A stretch of 64,000 bases of DNA from Lota lota (lineage: Eukaryota > Chordata > Actinopteri > Gadiformes > Lotidae), in contig JACYXH010000334.1 of NCBI GenBank assembly GCA_026745465.1, forward strand, positions 1-64,000. Direction: 5' to 3'. A program made the position numbers and the translations under genes. Below the pieces are notes generated by a model that was not told the DNA's origin, did not search any database, and worked only from the letters and a program-made list of their open reading frames with translations. This document shows positions 1 to 12,030 of this stretch, piece by piece; position 1 is the first letter of the stretch; the number at the start of each line of letters is the position of its first letter.

Positions 1-3000
1 ATCATCAAGTGGTGAAGCACCATCGTTTTTAACACAACACACCAAGTTTATGATCAGAAACACATTGTGTTCAAAAAGTGATTCTCTCACTCTGAAAAGC
101 ATTTTCCGCACATAAAAAAAGAAAGGTAGGCTTTTTCCCACTTTAAATGGAAAAGTATAACTAAGCTTGTGAATGGTTGTATAGACCTTATACCATCATC
201 AAGTGGTGAAGCACCATCGTTTTTAACACAACACACCATGTTTCTGATCAGAAACACATTGTGGTCAAAAATGTATTCTCTAGCTCTGTAAAGCATTTTC
301 CGCGCATTAAAAATGGCATGGTGCTTTTTACCCACTTTAATGGAAAAGTGTAACTAAGGTTTGTAATGGTTGAATTGACCTAATACCATCATCAAGTGGT
401 GAAGCATAATCGTTTTTAACACAACACACCATGTTTCTGATCAGAAAACACATTGTTGTCAAAAAGTAATTATCTCGCTCTGTAAAGCATTTTCCGCGCA
501 TTAAAAATGGCATGGTGCTTTTTACCCACTTTAATGGAAAAGTGTAACTAAGGTTTTTAATGGTTGAATTGACCTTATACCATCATCAAGTGGTGAAGCA
601 TAATCGTTTTTAACGCAACACACCATGTTTCTGATCAGAAACACATTGTGGTCAAAAATGTATTCTCTCACTCTGAAAAGCATTTTCCGCACATAAAAAA
701 AGAAAGGTAGGCTTTTTCCCACTTTAAATGGAAAAGTATAACTAAGCTTGTGAATGGTTTGTATAGACCTTATACCATCATCAAGTGGTGAAGCACCATC
801 GTTTTTAACACAACACACCATGTTTATGATCAGAAACACATTGTGGTCAAAAATGTATTCTTTCACTCTGAAAAGCATTTTCCGCACATAAAAAAAGAAA
901 GATAGGCTTTTTCCCACTTTAAATGGAAAAGTATAACTAAGCTTGTGAATGGTTGTATAGACCTTATACCATCATCAAGTGGTGAAGCACCATCTTTTTG
1001 AACACAACGCACCATGTTTATGCTCAGAAACACATTGTTGTCAAAAAGTGATTATCTCGCTCTGTAAAGCATTTTCCGCGCATTAAAAATGGCATGGTGC
1101 TTTTTACCCACTTTAATGGAAAAGTGTAACTAAGGTTTTTAATGGTTGTATATTGACCTTATACCATCATCAAGTGGTGAAGCATAATCGTTTTTAACAC
1201 AACACACCATGTTTCTGATCAGAAACACATTGTGGTCAAAAATGTATTCTCTCACTCTGAAAAGCATTTTCCGCACATAAAAAAAGAAAGGTAGGCTTTT
1301 CCCCACTTTAAATGGAAAAGTATAACTAAGTTTGTGAATGGTTGTGTAGACCTTATACCATCATCAAGTGGTAAAGCACCATCGTTTTTAAAACAACACA
1401 CCAAGTTTATGATTAGAAACACAATGTTGTCAAAAAGTGATTCTCTCGTGCAGAAAAGCATTTTCCAGCACATAAAAAAAGAAAGGTAGGCTTTTTTCCC
1501 ACTTTAAATGGAAAAGTATAACTAAGCTTGTGAATGGTTTGTATAGACCTTATACCATCATCAAGTGGTGAAGCACCATCGTTTTTAACACAACACACCA
1601 AGTTTATGATCAGAAACACATTGTGTTCAAAAAGTGATTCTCTCGCTCTGAAAAGCATTTTCCGCACATAAAAAAAGAAAGGTAGGCTTTTTCCCACTTT
1701 AAATGGAAAAGTATAACTAAGCTTGTGAATGGTTGTATAGACCTTATACCATCATCAAGTGGTGAAGCACCATCGTTTTTAACACAACACACCATGTTTC
1801 TGATCAGAAACACATTGTGGTCAAAAATGTATTTCTCTAGCTCTGTAAAGCATTTTCCGCTCATTAAAAATGGCATGGTGCTTTTTACCCACTTTAATGG
1901 AAAAGTGTAACTAAGGTTTGTAATGGTTGAATTGACCTAATACCATCATCAAGTGGTGAAGCATAATCGTTTTTTAACGCAACACACCATGTTTCTGATC
2001 AGAAAAACATTGTGGTCAAAAATGTATTCTCTAGCTCTGTAAAGCATTTTCCGCGCATTAAAAATGGCATGGTGCTTTTTACCCACTTTAATGGAAAAGT
2101 GTAACTAAGGTTTGTAATGGTTGAATTGACCTAATACCATCATCAAGTGGTGAAGCATAATCGTTTTTAACACAACACACCATGTTTCTGATCAGAAACA
2201 CATTGTTGTCAAAAAGTGATTATCTCGCTCTGTAAAGCATTTTCCGCGCATTAAAAATGGCATGGTGCTTTTTACCCACTTTAATGGAAAAGTGTAACTA
2301 AGCTATTTAATGGTTGAATTGACCTTATACCATCATCAAGTGGTGAAGCATAATCGTTTTTAACGCAACACACCATGTTTCTGATCAGAAACACATTGTG
2401 GTCAAAAATGTATTCTCTCACTCTGAAAAGCATTTTCCGCACATAAAAAAAGAAAGGTAGGCTTTTTCCCACTTTAAATGGAAAAGTATAACTAAGCTTG
2501 TGAATGGTTTGTATAGACCTTATACCATCATCAAGTGGTGAAGCACCATCGTTTTTAACACAACACACCATGTTTATGATCAGAAACACATTGTGGTCAA
2601 AAATGTATTCTTTCACTCTGAAAAGCATTTTCCGCACATAAAAAAAGAAAGATAGGCTTTTTCCCACTTTAAATGGAAAAGTATAACTAAGCTTGTTGAA
2701 TGGTTGTATAGACCTTATACCATCATCAAGTGGTGAAGCACCATCTTTTTGAACACAACGCACCATGTTTATGCTCAGAAACACATTGTTGTCAAAAAGT
2801 GATTATCTCGCTCTGTAAAGCATTTTCCGGGCATTAAAAATGGCATGGTGCTTTTTCCCACTTTAAATGGAAAAGTATAACTAAGCTTGTGAATGGTTGT
2901 ATAGACCTTATACCATCATCAAGTGGTGAAGCACCATCGTTTTTAACACAACACACCATGTTTCTGATCAGAAACACATTGTGGTCAAAAATGTATTCTC

Positions 3001-4316
3001 TAGCTCTGTAAAGCATTTTCCGCTCATTAAAAATGGCATGGTGCTTTTTACCCACTTTAATGGAAAAGTGTAACTAAGGTTTGTAATGGTTGAATTGACC
3101 TAATACCATCATCAAGTGGTGAAGCATAATCGTTTTTAACGCAACACACCATGTTTATGATCAGAAACACATTGTGGTCAAAAATGTATTCTTTCACTCT
3201 GAAAAGCATTTTCCGCACATAAAAAAAGAAAGATAGGCTTTTTCCCACTTTAAATGGAAAAGTATAACTAAGCTTGTGAATGGTTGTATAGACCTTATAC
3301 CATCATCAAGTGGTGAAGCACCATCTTTTTGAACACAACGCACCATGTTTATGCTCAGAAACACATTGTTGTCAAAAAGTGATTATCTCGCTCTGTAAAG
3401 CATTTTCCGCGCATTAAAAATGGCATGGTGCTTTTTACCCACTTTAATGGAAAAGTGTAACTAAGGTTTTTTAATGGTTGAATTGACCTTATACCATCAT
3501 CAAGTGGTGAAGCATAATCGTTTTTAACACAACACACCATGTTTTCTGATCAGAAACACATTGTGGTCAAAAATGTATTCTCTCACTCTGAAAAGCATTT
3601 TCCGCACATAAAAAAAGAAAGGTAGGCTTTTTCCCACTTTAAATGGAAAAGTATAACTAAGCTTGTGAATGGTTGTATAGACCTTATACCATCATCAAGT
3701 GGTGAAGCACCATCGTTTTTAACACAACACACCAAGTTTATGATCAGAAACACATTGTTGTCAAAAAGTGATTCTCTCGCTCTGTAAAGCATTTTCCGCG
3801 CATTAAAAATGGCATGGTGCTTTTTACCCACTTTAAATGGAAAAGTGTAACTAAGGTTTTTAATGGTTGAATTGACCTTATACAATCATCAAGTGGTGAA
3901 GCACCATCGTTTTTAACACAACACACCATGTTTATGATCAGAAACACATTGTGGTCAAAAATGTATTCTCTCACTCTGAAAAGCATTTTCCGCACATAAA
4001 AAAAGAAAGGTAGGCTTTTTCCCACTTTAAATGGAAAAGTATAACTAAGCTTGTGAATGGTTGTATAGACCTTATACTGTCATCAAGTGGTGAAGCACCA
4101 TCGTTTTTAACACAACACACCATGTTTATGATCAGAAACACATTGTGGTCAAAAATGTATTCTCTCACTCTGAAAAGCATTTTCCGCACATAAAAAAGAA
4201 AGATAGGCTTTTTCCCACTTTAAATGGAAAAGTATAACTAAGCTTGTGAATGGTTGTATAGACCTTATACCATCATCAAGTGGTGAAGCACCATCTTTTT
4301 GAACACAACGCACCAT
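1..4316 (-). repeat. 193/194-bp satellite array, left arm of giant inverted repeat
   Basis: Tandem AT-rich monomers, recognisable by repeated ATCATCAAGTGGTGAAGC blocks about every 194 bp, run on the minus strand. Read as reverse complement, the order of monomer variants mirrors 4748 to about 9060: a trimer-length variant block at 2281-2784 pairs with 6278-6781, and 3057-3248 pairs with 5814-6005. The sum of paired coordinates is 9062 near the centre and drifts to 9054 at the outer edge, so this arm carries about 8 net extra bases, mostly in homopolymer runs. Short open frames in it are by-products of the monomer, not genes. Confidence 0.95.
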
Positions 4317-4747
4317 TTATGATCAGAAACACATTGTGGTCAAAAAGTGATTATCTTGCACTGAAAAGCATTTTTCCGCACGTAAATAGCACTATACAAC
4401 CATTCATAAGCTTAGTTATACTTTTCCATTTAAAGTGGGAAAAAGCCTACCTTTCTTTTTTTATGTGATGACAATGCTTTTCAGCACGAGAGAATCACTT
4501 TTTGACTACAATGTGTTTCTGATCATACACAACATCAACATGAACAAGATCAACATGGTGTGTTGTGTTAAAAACGATTATGCTTCACCACTTGATGACG
4601 GTGTAAGGTCAATTCAACCATTAAAAACCTTAGTTACACTTTTCCATTAAAGTGGGTAAAAAGCACCATGCCATTTTTAATGCGCGGAAAATGCTTTACA
4701 GAGCGAGATAATCACTTTTTGACAACAATGTGTTTCTGAGCATAAAC
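4317..4747. repeat. Spacer of the inverted repeat, satellite orientation switch
   Basis: The first 75 bases are a divergent minus-strand monomer ending CGCACGTAAATAGCAC. At about 4392 the sequence flips to plus-strand monomers starting TATACAACCATTCATAAG, including an unusual monomer with a small insertion (CATCAACATGAACAAGATC, about 4531-4549). The same flip with the same flanking bases occurs at about 26961, so this junction is shared with composite copy 2. Confidence 0.85.
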
Positions 4748-7700
4748 ATGGTGCGTTGTGTTCAAAAAGATGGTGCTTCACCACTTGATGATGGTATAAG
4801 GTCTATACAACCATTCACAAGCTTAGTTATACTTTTCCATTTAAAGTGGGAAAAAGCCTATCTTTCTTTTTTTATGTGCGGAAAATGCTTTTCAGAGTGA
4901 GAGAATACATTTTTGACCACAATGTGTTTCTGATCATAAACATGGTGTGTTGTGTTAAAAACGATGGTGCTTCACCACTTGATGACAGTATAAGGTCTAT
5001 ACAACCATTCACAAGCTTAGTTATACTTTTCCATTTAAAGTGGGAAAAAGCCTACCTTTCTTTTTTTATGTGCGGAAAATGCTTTTCAGAGTGAGAGAAT
5101 ACATTTTTGACCACAATGTGTTTCTGATCATAAACATGGTGTGTTGTGTTAAAAACGATGGTGCTTCACCACTTGATGATTGTATAAGGTCAATTCAACC
5201 ATTAAAAACCTTAGTTACACTTTTCCATTAAAGTGGGTAAAAAGCACCATGCCATTTTTAATGCGCGGAAAATGCTTTACAGAGCGAGAGAATCACTTTT
5301 TGACAACAATGTGTTTCTGATCATAAACTTGGTGTGTTGTGTTAAAAACGATGGTGCTTCACCACTTGATGATGGTATAAGGTCTATACAACCATTCACA
5401 AGCTTAGTTATACTTTTCCATTTAAAGTGGGAAAAAGCCTACCTTTCTTTTTTTATGTGCGGAAAATGCTTTTCAGAGTGAGAGAATACATTTTTGACCA
5501 CAATGTGTTTCTGATCAGAAACATGGTGTGTTGTGTTAAAAACGATTATGCTTCACCACTTGATGATGGTATAAGGTCAATTCAACCATTAAAAACCTTA
5601 GTTACACTTTTCCATTAAAGTGGGTAAAAAGCACCATGCCATTTTTAATGCGCGGAAAATGCTTTACAGAGCGAGATAATCACTTTTTGACAACAATGTG
5701 TTTCTGAGCATAAACATGGTGCGTTGTGTTCAAAAAGATGGTGCTTCACCACTTGATGATGGTATAAGGTCTATACAACCATTCACAAGCTTAGTTATAC
5801 TTTTCCATTTAAAGTGGGAAAAAGCCTATCTTTCTTTTTTTATGTGCGGAAAATGCTTTTCAGAGTGAAAGAATACATTTTTGACCACAATGTGTTTCTG
5901 ATCATAAACATGGTGTGTTGCGTTAAAAACGATTATGCTTCACCACTTGATGATGGTATTAGGTCAATTCAACCATTACAAACCTTAGTTACACTTTTCC
6001 ATTAAAGTGGGTAAAAAGCACCATGCCATTTTTAATGAGCGGAAAATGCTTTACAGAGCTAGAGAATACATTTTTGACCACAATGTGTTTCTGATCAGAA
6101 ACATGGTGTGTTGTGTTAAAAACGATGGTGCTTCACCACTTGATGATGGTATAAGGTCTATACAACCATTCACAAGCTTAGTTATACTTTTCCATTTAAA
6201 GTGGGAAAAAGCACCATGCCATTTTTAATGCCCGGAAAATGCTTTACAGAGCGAGATAATCACTTTTTGACAACAATGTGTTTCTGAGCATAAACATGGT
6301 GCGTTGTGTTCAAAAAGATGGTGCTTCACCACTTGATGATGGTATAAGGTCTATACAACCATTCAACAAGCTTAGTTATACTTTTCCATTTAAAGTGGGA
6401 AAAAGCCTATCTTTCTTTTTTTATGTGCGGAAAATGCTTTTCAGAGTGAAAGAATACATTTTTGACCACAATGTGTTTCTGATCATAAACATGGTGTGTT
6501 GTGTTAAAAACGATGGTGCTTCACCACTTGATGATGGTATAAGGTCTATACAAACCATTCACAAGCTTAGTTATACTTTTCCATTTAAAGTGGGAAAAAG
6601 CCTACCTTTCTTTTTTTATGTGCGGAAAATGCTTTTCAGAGTGAGAGAATACATTTTTGACCACAATGTGTTTCTGATCAGAAACATGGTGTGTTGCGTT
6701 AAAAACGATTATGCTTCACCACTTGATGATGGTATAAGGTCAATTCAACCATTAAATACCTTAGTTACACTTTTCCATTAAAGTGGGTAAAAAGCACCAT
6801 GCCATTTTTAATGCGCGGAAAATGCTTTACAGAGCGAGATAATCACTTTTTGACAACAATGTGTTTCTGATCAGAAACATGGTGTGTTGTGTTAAAAACG
6901 ATTATGCTTCACCACTTGATGATGGTATTAGGTCAATTCAACCATTACAAACCTTAGTTACACTTTTCCATTAAAGTGGGTAAAAAGCACCATGCCATTT
7001 TTAATGCGCGGAAAATGCTTTACAGAGCTAGAGAATACATTTTTGACCACAATGTTTTTCTGATCAGAAACATGGTGTGTTGCGTTAAAAACGATTATGC
7101 TTCACCACTTGATGATGGTATTAGGTCAATTCAACCATTACAAACCTTAGTTACACTTTTCCATTAAAGTGGGTAAAAAGCACCATGCCATTTTTAATGA
7201 GCGGAAAATGCTTTACAGAGCTAGAGAATACATTTTTGACCACAATGTGTTTCTGATCAGAAACATGGTGTGTTGTGTTAAAAACGATGGTGCTTCACCA
7301 CTTGATGATGGTATAAGGTCTATACAACCATTCACAAGCTTAGTTATACTTTTCCATTTAAAGTGGGAAAAAGCCTACCTTTCTTTTTTTATGTGCGGAA
7401 AATGCTTTTCAGAGCGAGAGAATCACTTTTTGAACACAATGTGTTTCTGATCATAAACTTGGTGTGTTGTGTTAAAAACGATGGTGCTTCACCACTTGAT
7501 GATGGTATAAGGTCTATACAACCATTCACAAGCTTAGTTATACTTTTCCATTTAAAGTGGGAAAAAGCCTACCTTTCTTTTTTTATGTGCTGAAAATGCT
7601 TTTCTGCACGAGAGAATCACTTTTTGACAACATTGTGTTTCTAATCATAAACTTGGTGTGTTGTTTTAAAAACGATGGTGCTTTACCACTTGATGATGGT

Positions 7701-9643
7701 ATAAGGTCTACACAACCATTCACAAACTTAGTTATACTTTTCCATTTAAAGTGGGGAAAAGCCTACCTTTCTTTTTTTATGTGCGGAAAATGCTTTTCAG
7801 AGTGAGAGAATACATTTTTGACCACAATGTGTTTCTGATCAGAAACATGGTGTGTTGTGTTAAAAACGATTATGCTTCACCACTTGATGATGGTATAAGG
7901 TCAATTCAACCATTAAAAACCTTAGTTACACTTTTCCATTAAAGTGGGTAAAAAGCACCATGCCATTTTTAATGCGCGGAAAATGCTTTACAGAGCGAGA
8001 TAATCACTTTTTGACAACAATGTGTTTCTGAGCATAAACATGGTGCGTTGTGTTCAAAAAGATGGTGCTTCACCACTTGATGATGGTATAAGGTCTATAC
8101 AACCATTCACAAGCTTAGTTATACTTTTCCATTTAAAGTGGGAAAAAGCCTATCTTTCTTTTTTTATGTGCGGAAAATGCTTTTCAGAGTGAAAGAATAC
8201 ATTTTTGACCACAATGTGTTTCTGATCATAAACATGGTGTGTTGTGTTAAAAACGATGGTGCTTCACCACTTGATGATGGTATAAGGTCTATACAAACCA
8301 TTCACAAGCTTAGTTATACTTTTCCATTTAAAGTGGGAAAAAGCCTACCTTTCTTTTTTTATGTGCGGAAAATGCTTTTCAGAGTGAGAGAATACATTTT
8401 TGACCACAATGTGTTTCTGATCAGAAACATGGTGTGTTGCGTTAAAAACGATTATGCTTCACCACTTGATGATGGTATAAGGTCAATTCAACCATTAAAA
8501 ACCTTAGTTACACTTTTCCATTAAAGTGGGTAAAAAGCACCATGCCATTTTTAATGCGCGGAAAATGCTTTACAGAGCGAGATAATTACTTTTTGACAAC
8601 AATGTGTTTCTGATCAGAAACATGGTGTGTTGTGTTAAAAACGATTATGCTTCACCACTTGATGATGGTATAAGGTCAATTCAACCATTACAAACCTTAG
8701 TTACACTTTTCCATTAAAGTGGGTAAAAAGCACCATGCCATTTTTAATGAGCGGAAAATGCTTTACAGAGCTAGAGAATACATTTTTGACCACAATGTGT
8801 TTCTGATCAGAAACATGGTGTGTTGTGTTAAAAACGATGGTGCTTCACCACTTGATGATGGTATAAGGTCTATACAACCATTCACAAGCTTAGTTATACT
8901 TTTCCATTTAAAGTGGGAAAAAGCCTACCTTTCTTTTTTTATGTGCGGAAAATGCTTTTCAGAGCGAGAGAATCACTTTTTGAACACAATGTGTTTCTGA
9001 TCATAAACTTGGTGTGTTGTGTTAAAAACGATGGTGCTTCACCACTTGATGATGGTATAAGGTCTATACAACCATTCACAAGCTTAGTTATACTTTTCCA
9101 TTTAAAGTGGGAAAAAGCCTACCTTTCTTTTTTTATGTGCTGAAAATGCTTTTCTGGACGAGAGAATCACTTTTTGACAACATTGTGTTTCTAATCATAA
9201 ACTTGGTGTGTTGTTTTAAAAACGATGGTGCTTTACCACTTGATGATGGTATAAGGTCTACACAACCATTCACAAACTTAGTTATAATTTTCCATTTAAA
9301 GTGGGGAAAAGCCTACCTTTCTTTTTTTATGTGCGGAAAATGCTTTTCAGAGTGAGAGAATACATTTTTGACCACAATGTGTTTCTGATCATAACCATGG
9401 TGTGTTGTGTTAAAAACGATGGTGCTTCACCACTTGATGATGGTATAAGGTCTATACAACCATTCACAAGCTTAGTTATACTTTTCAATTTAAAGTGGGA
9501 AAAAGCCTACCTTTCTTTTTTTATGTGCGGAAAATGCTTTTCAGCACAAGAGAATCACTTTTTGACAACAATGGTGTGTTGTGTTCAAAACGATGGTGCT
9601 TCACCACTTGATGATGGTATAAGGTCTATACAACCATCCACAA
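4748..9643 (+). repeat. 193/194-bp satellite array, right arm of inverted repeat plus extension to minisatellite
   Basis: Plus-strand satellite. Two main monomer types are seen: a 194-bp type with GCCTACCTTTCTTTTTTTATG after the GTGGGAAAAA block, and a 193-bp type with GTAAAAAGCACCATGCC. From 4748 to about 9060 it is the mirror of the left arm. The last ~580 bases have no mirror because the window begins there. The array ends abruptly inside a monomer at CAACCATCCACAA, where the GC-rich minisatellite begins. Confidence 0.95.
6395..9300 (+). repeat. Higher-order satellite repeat, two successive multi-monomer blocks
   Basis: The ordered set of monomer variants at about 6395-7750 recurs at about 8138-9300. 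Monomers at 7169, 7363 and 7557 reappear at 8719, 8913 and 9107, an exact offset of 1550 bp (8 monomers). The more proximal part is offset 1743 bp, so one block has gained or lost one monomer. This indicates block-wise amplification rather than single-monomer drift. Confidence 0.75.
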
Positions 9644-10036
9644 CCTCCTGGCCCCAAGCCCCAGCCCCAGCAGCTGATGTCTCCGGGTTCCTAGCCCCAG
9701 CCCCAGCAGCTGTGGTCTCCTTGCTCCAAGCCCCAGCCCCAGCAGCAGGGGTCTCCTGGCCACAAGACCCAGCCCCCAGTTCCCTCCTGGTTCCATGCCC
9801 CAGCGGCGTCCTGGCCCTGAGCCCCAGCCCCAGCAGCAGGGGTCTCCTGGTCCCAAGCCCCAGCGGCCTCCTGGCCCCAAGCCCCAGCAGCAGTTGCCTC
9901 CTGGTTCCAAGCCCCAGCGGCCTCCTGGCCATAAGCCCCAGCAGAAGTTGCCTCCTGGTCCCAAGCCCCAGTGCCTCCTGGCCCTGAGCCCCAGCCCCAG
10001 CAGCAGTTGCCTCCTTGTCCCAAGCCCTCAACACCC
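9644..10036 (+). repeat. GC-rich 36/30-bp minisatellite (copy 1, array a)
   Basis: Degenerate tandem units of 36 bp (pattern TCTCCTGGCTCCAAGCCCCA followed by GCCCCAGCAGCAGGGG) and 30-bp variants. Unit lengths are multiples of three and stop codons are nearly absent, so long proline/glutamine-rich frames arise on the plus strand and glycine-rich ones on the minus strand. No start, splice or homology evidence supports a real protein. It joins directly to an integrase fragment at CAACACCCTTGTCAGTGCGT. Confidence 0.9.
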
Positions 10037-10048
10037 TTGTCAGTGCGT

Positions 10049-10574
10049 TGTTACGGCTGCCGTCGGCACCCTCATGTGTTCTGAGATGCAAGCCGAGGAT
10101 TCGTGGGAGGCGGCATGCAACACTGTCTGGCCAATGGAAGAAGGCTGCCTCCAGTTTAAAAGGCCTAATTGATTGCAGCTGAAGGCAGCTGCCAGACCAG
10201 ATCCATTTTGTACCTGATTTTTGTGAGAGTAAGGAAGTGGGCCAAGGCTAGAGAAAAATCTCTCTGAAATTAAGAAGTCGTGTATAGTTTCATTAGGTTC
10301 AGGGGTGCTGTGAGTATTGTATTTTTGTTTACCAACTACCTTAGTGAGAGAGGACTTTTGTTTAACCTTTTTGTTTCTTATGAAGTTAGCTACCGTTCCT
10401 TTTCAGGATCTTTTTGTTATGATCTGTTTTTGATTTCCACAGCACCCATCGGCCTTATCTTCCGTTGTAAACTCCTTTGTTAACTTTGTCTTTTAAAAAT
10501 AAATATCCTTTCAAATACCAATTACACCTGGTTTTATGTTTATGTCCTGATACCCCTAGCTACAGGACGTAACA
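10049..10574 (+). mobile_element. Solo LTR of the Gmr1-like element (copy 1)
   Basis: 526 bp beginning TGTTACGG and ending CGTAACA, flanked by the 4-bp duplication GCGT at 10045-10048 and 10575-10578. It matches both LTRs of the full element at 55213-60872 almost base for base. A TATA-like TTTAAAAGG lies at 10155-10163 and AATAAA at 10498-10503. One visible substitution from the full-element LTRs is next to the AATAAA (CTTTTAAAAATAAA versus CTTTTTAAAATAAA). Confidence 0.95.
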
Positions 10575-11252
10575 GCGTCCACTGGCCTGTCGCTTTTCAT
10601 GTGCCCATTGGGAGCCCAACTGAGCCCTTGTTCCCTGCCTGGGAAGGCAGAGATCACAGTCCCCACTGTCCAGGCTCTCCTAAGCCATTGCCAGCGTACG
10701 TGCTGTCCTGCTCCGTGCGTCCGCCCGCTCCCAACTCCAGGAACACAAGCGCCGTCAATCGGTTCCTCAGCACTCCGCCGGGAAGAAGCCCCGGTCTTCT
10801 AGTCCGCCGTCTCCTCCGTACCTGGCGCAGCTTACTGCCTGGGTGATTGACAGCATTCCGGCGTTCACTGGTAGACGCCTCTTTGATGTGCGTCGTCGCG
10901 GTAGACCACGTGCGTCCGCCCCCTCCCAACTCCAGGCATACAAGCGCCGACAATCGGTACCGCAGCACTCCGCCGGGAAGAAGTCCCGGTCCTCTAGTCC
11001 GCTGTCTGCTCCCTCCCCGGCGCCGCCTCCTCCACGGTTGATCGACAGCATTCCGGCGTACTCGGTTAGACGCCTCCTTGATGTGCGTCGTCGCTGGCCG
11101 ATGACGCCAGTTTTTAGTGGACTGGGAGGGCTATGGACCTGAGGAGCGGTCCGGGGTACTCCTAGTCGCATGCTGGACGCCTCCCTAACCCGCTATATTC
11201 ACCGCCAGCACCCTCCCTTGTCGTGCGTCCGCCTGGAGGCGTCCGTTGACAC
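10575..11252 (+). pseudogene. Chromovirus integrase C-terminus/chromodomain module (copy 1, module 1)
   Basis: In shifting frames the sequence encodes remnants matching the integrase region of the better-preserved chromovirus at 15986-17332: an ASTGL-type integrase segment, then a basic linker ([10 protein letters not shown]), then a chromodomain core ([16 protein letters not shown] at about 11110-11157). The linker plus domain start is present twice with a ~195-bp period (10721 and 10916). A frameshift separates the linker from the chromodomain core. The polypurine tract expected before the LTR is deleted (CCGTTGACACTGTCAC), as in copies 3, 4 and 5. Confidence 0.8.
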
Positions 11253-11620
11253 TGTCACACCCTCTCCCGTTTCCGTCCAATTCCTCCATCTAGTGGCACA
11301 CAGCCTCCATTACCCCTCATGCTCCCTCTGATTATTTACACCTGCACTCAATAACCAATCACCCACCACAGTACTTAAGAACTAACTTCCAACACAGCCA
11401 GTGTTAGTTAGTAAGTTAACGTCACACTCGGTCACTTCGTCCTCGCCTTTTAGACTCCGTTGTTCCTGTTCGCGTTACGGGTCCTGCTCCCGTTCCGGTG
11501 CTTTTCCCTCTAGTTCTCCCCGGTTCCGTTCCGACTCCTGCTTCAATTCATCTGATTGCCTTCCCGTTATTGACTACCCGCCTGCCAACGAACCTCTGCC
11601 TTCCTGACTACAGACTGCAG
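11253..11620 (+). mobile_element. Truncated chromovirus LTR (copy 1, first)
   Basis: It starts TGTCACACCC directly after the integrase/chromodomain module and shares the CATCTAGTGGCA block and general layout with the LTR at 17345. The 3' end is missing: the sequence passes into the minisatellite after CTGACTACAGACTGCAGCC with no terminal CA. Confidence 0.75.
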
Positions 11621-12030
11621 CCTCGTGGCCACCAGCACCGCTGCAACCGTGGCCCCCTGGCTCCAAGCAGCTGTGGTCTCCTGGCTCCAAGTCCCAGTTC
11701 CCTCAGCCTTGGTCTCCGGGCTCCAAGCCCCAGCCCCAGCAGCAGGGGTCTTCTGGGCCAAAGCCCCAGCTGCAGTGGCCTCCTGGCCCCAAGCCCCAGC
11801 CCCAGCAGCTGTGGTCTCCGGGTTCAAAGCCCCAGCCCCAGCAGCTGTGGTCTCCTGGCTCACAGCCCCAGCCCCAGCAGCAGGGGTCTCCTGGGCCCAA
11901 GCCCCAGCTGCAGTGGCCTCCTGGCTCCAAGCACCAGCCCCAGCAGCAGGGGTCTCCTGGTCCCAAGCCCCAAAGGCCTCCTTGCCCTGAACCCCAGCCC
12001 CAGCATCAGTTGCCTCCTGGTCCCAAGCCC
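11621..12030 (+). repeat. GC-rich minisatellite (copy 1, array b)
   Basis: Same 36-bp family as 9644-10036, with more regular 36-bp units alternating CAGCAGCAGGGG and CAGCAGCTGTGG ends. It lies between the truncated LTR and the next integrase fragment. Confidence 0.9.

Noticed and set aside
1..9640. Dozens of 60-167 codon open frames with similar sequence in the satellite (both strands)
   Set aside because: They repeat with the monomer, overlap head to tail, and shift frame because 194 is not a multiple of three. No start context, splice signal or known domain was seen, so they are by-products of the repeat.
4748..9640. CRISPR-like repeat array
   Set aside because: Monomers are contiguous with no unique spacers, and all other content is eukaryotic retroelement.
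9585..10091. Glycine-rich (collagen-like) minus-strand and proline/glutamine-rich plus-strand frames over the minisatellites
   Set aside because: Openness on both strands follows from GC-rich units lacking stops with lengths divisible by three. Frames run from satellite into minisatellite and differ in ends between copies. No supporting gene structure.
10280..10483. 67-codon frame inside the Gmr1-like LTR, present in every LTR copy
   Set aside because: Lies wholly in the LTR, spans the likely U3/R/U5 region, and has no recognisable domain. Treated as chance.
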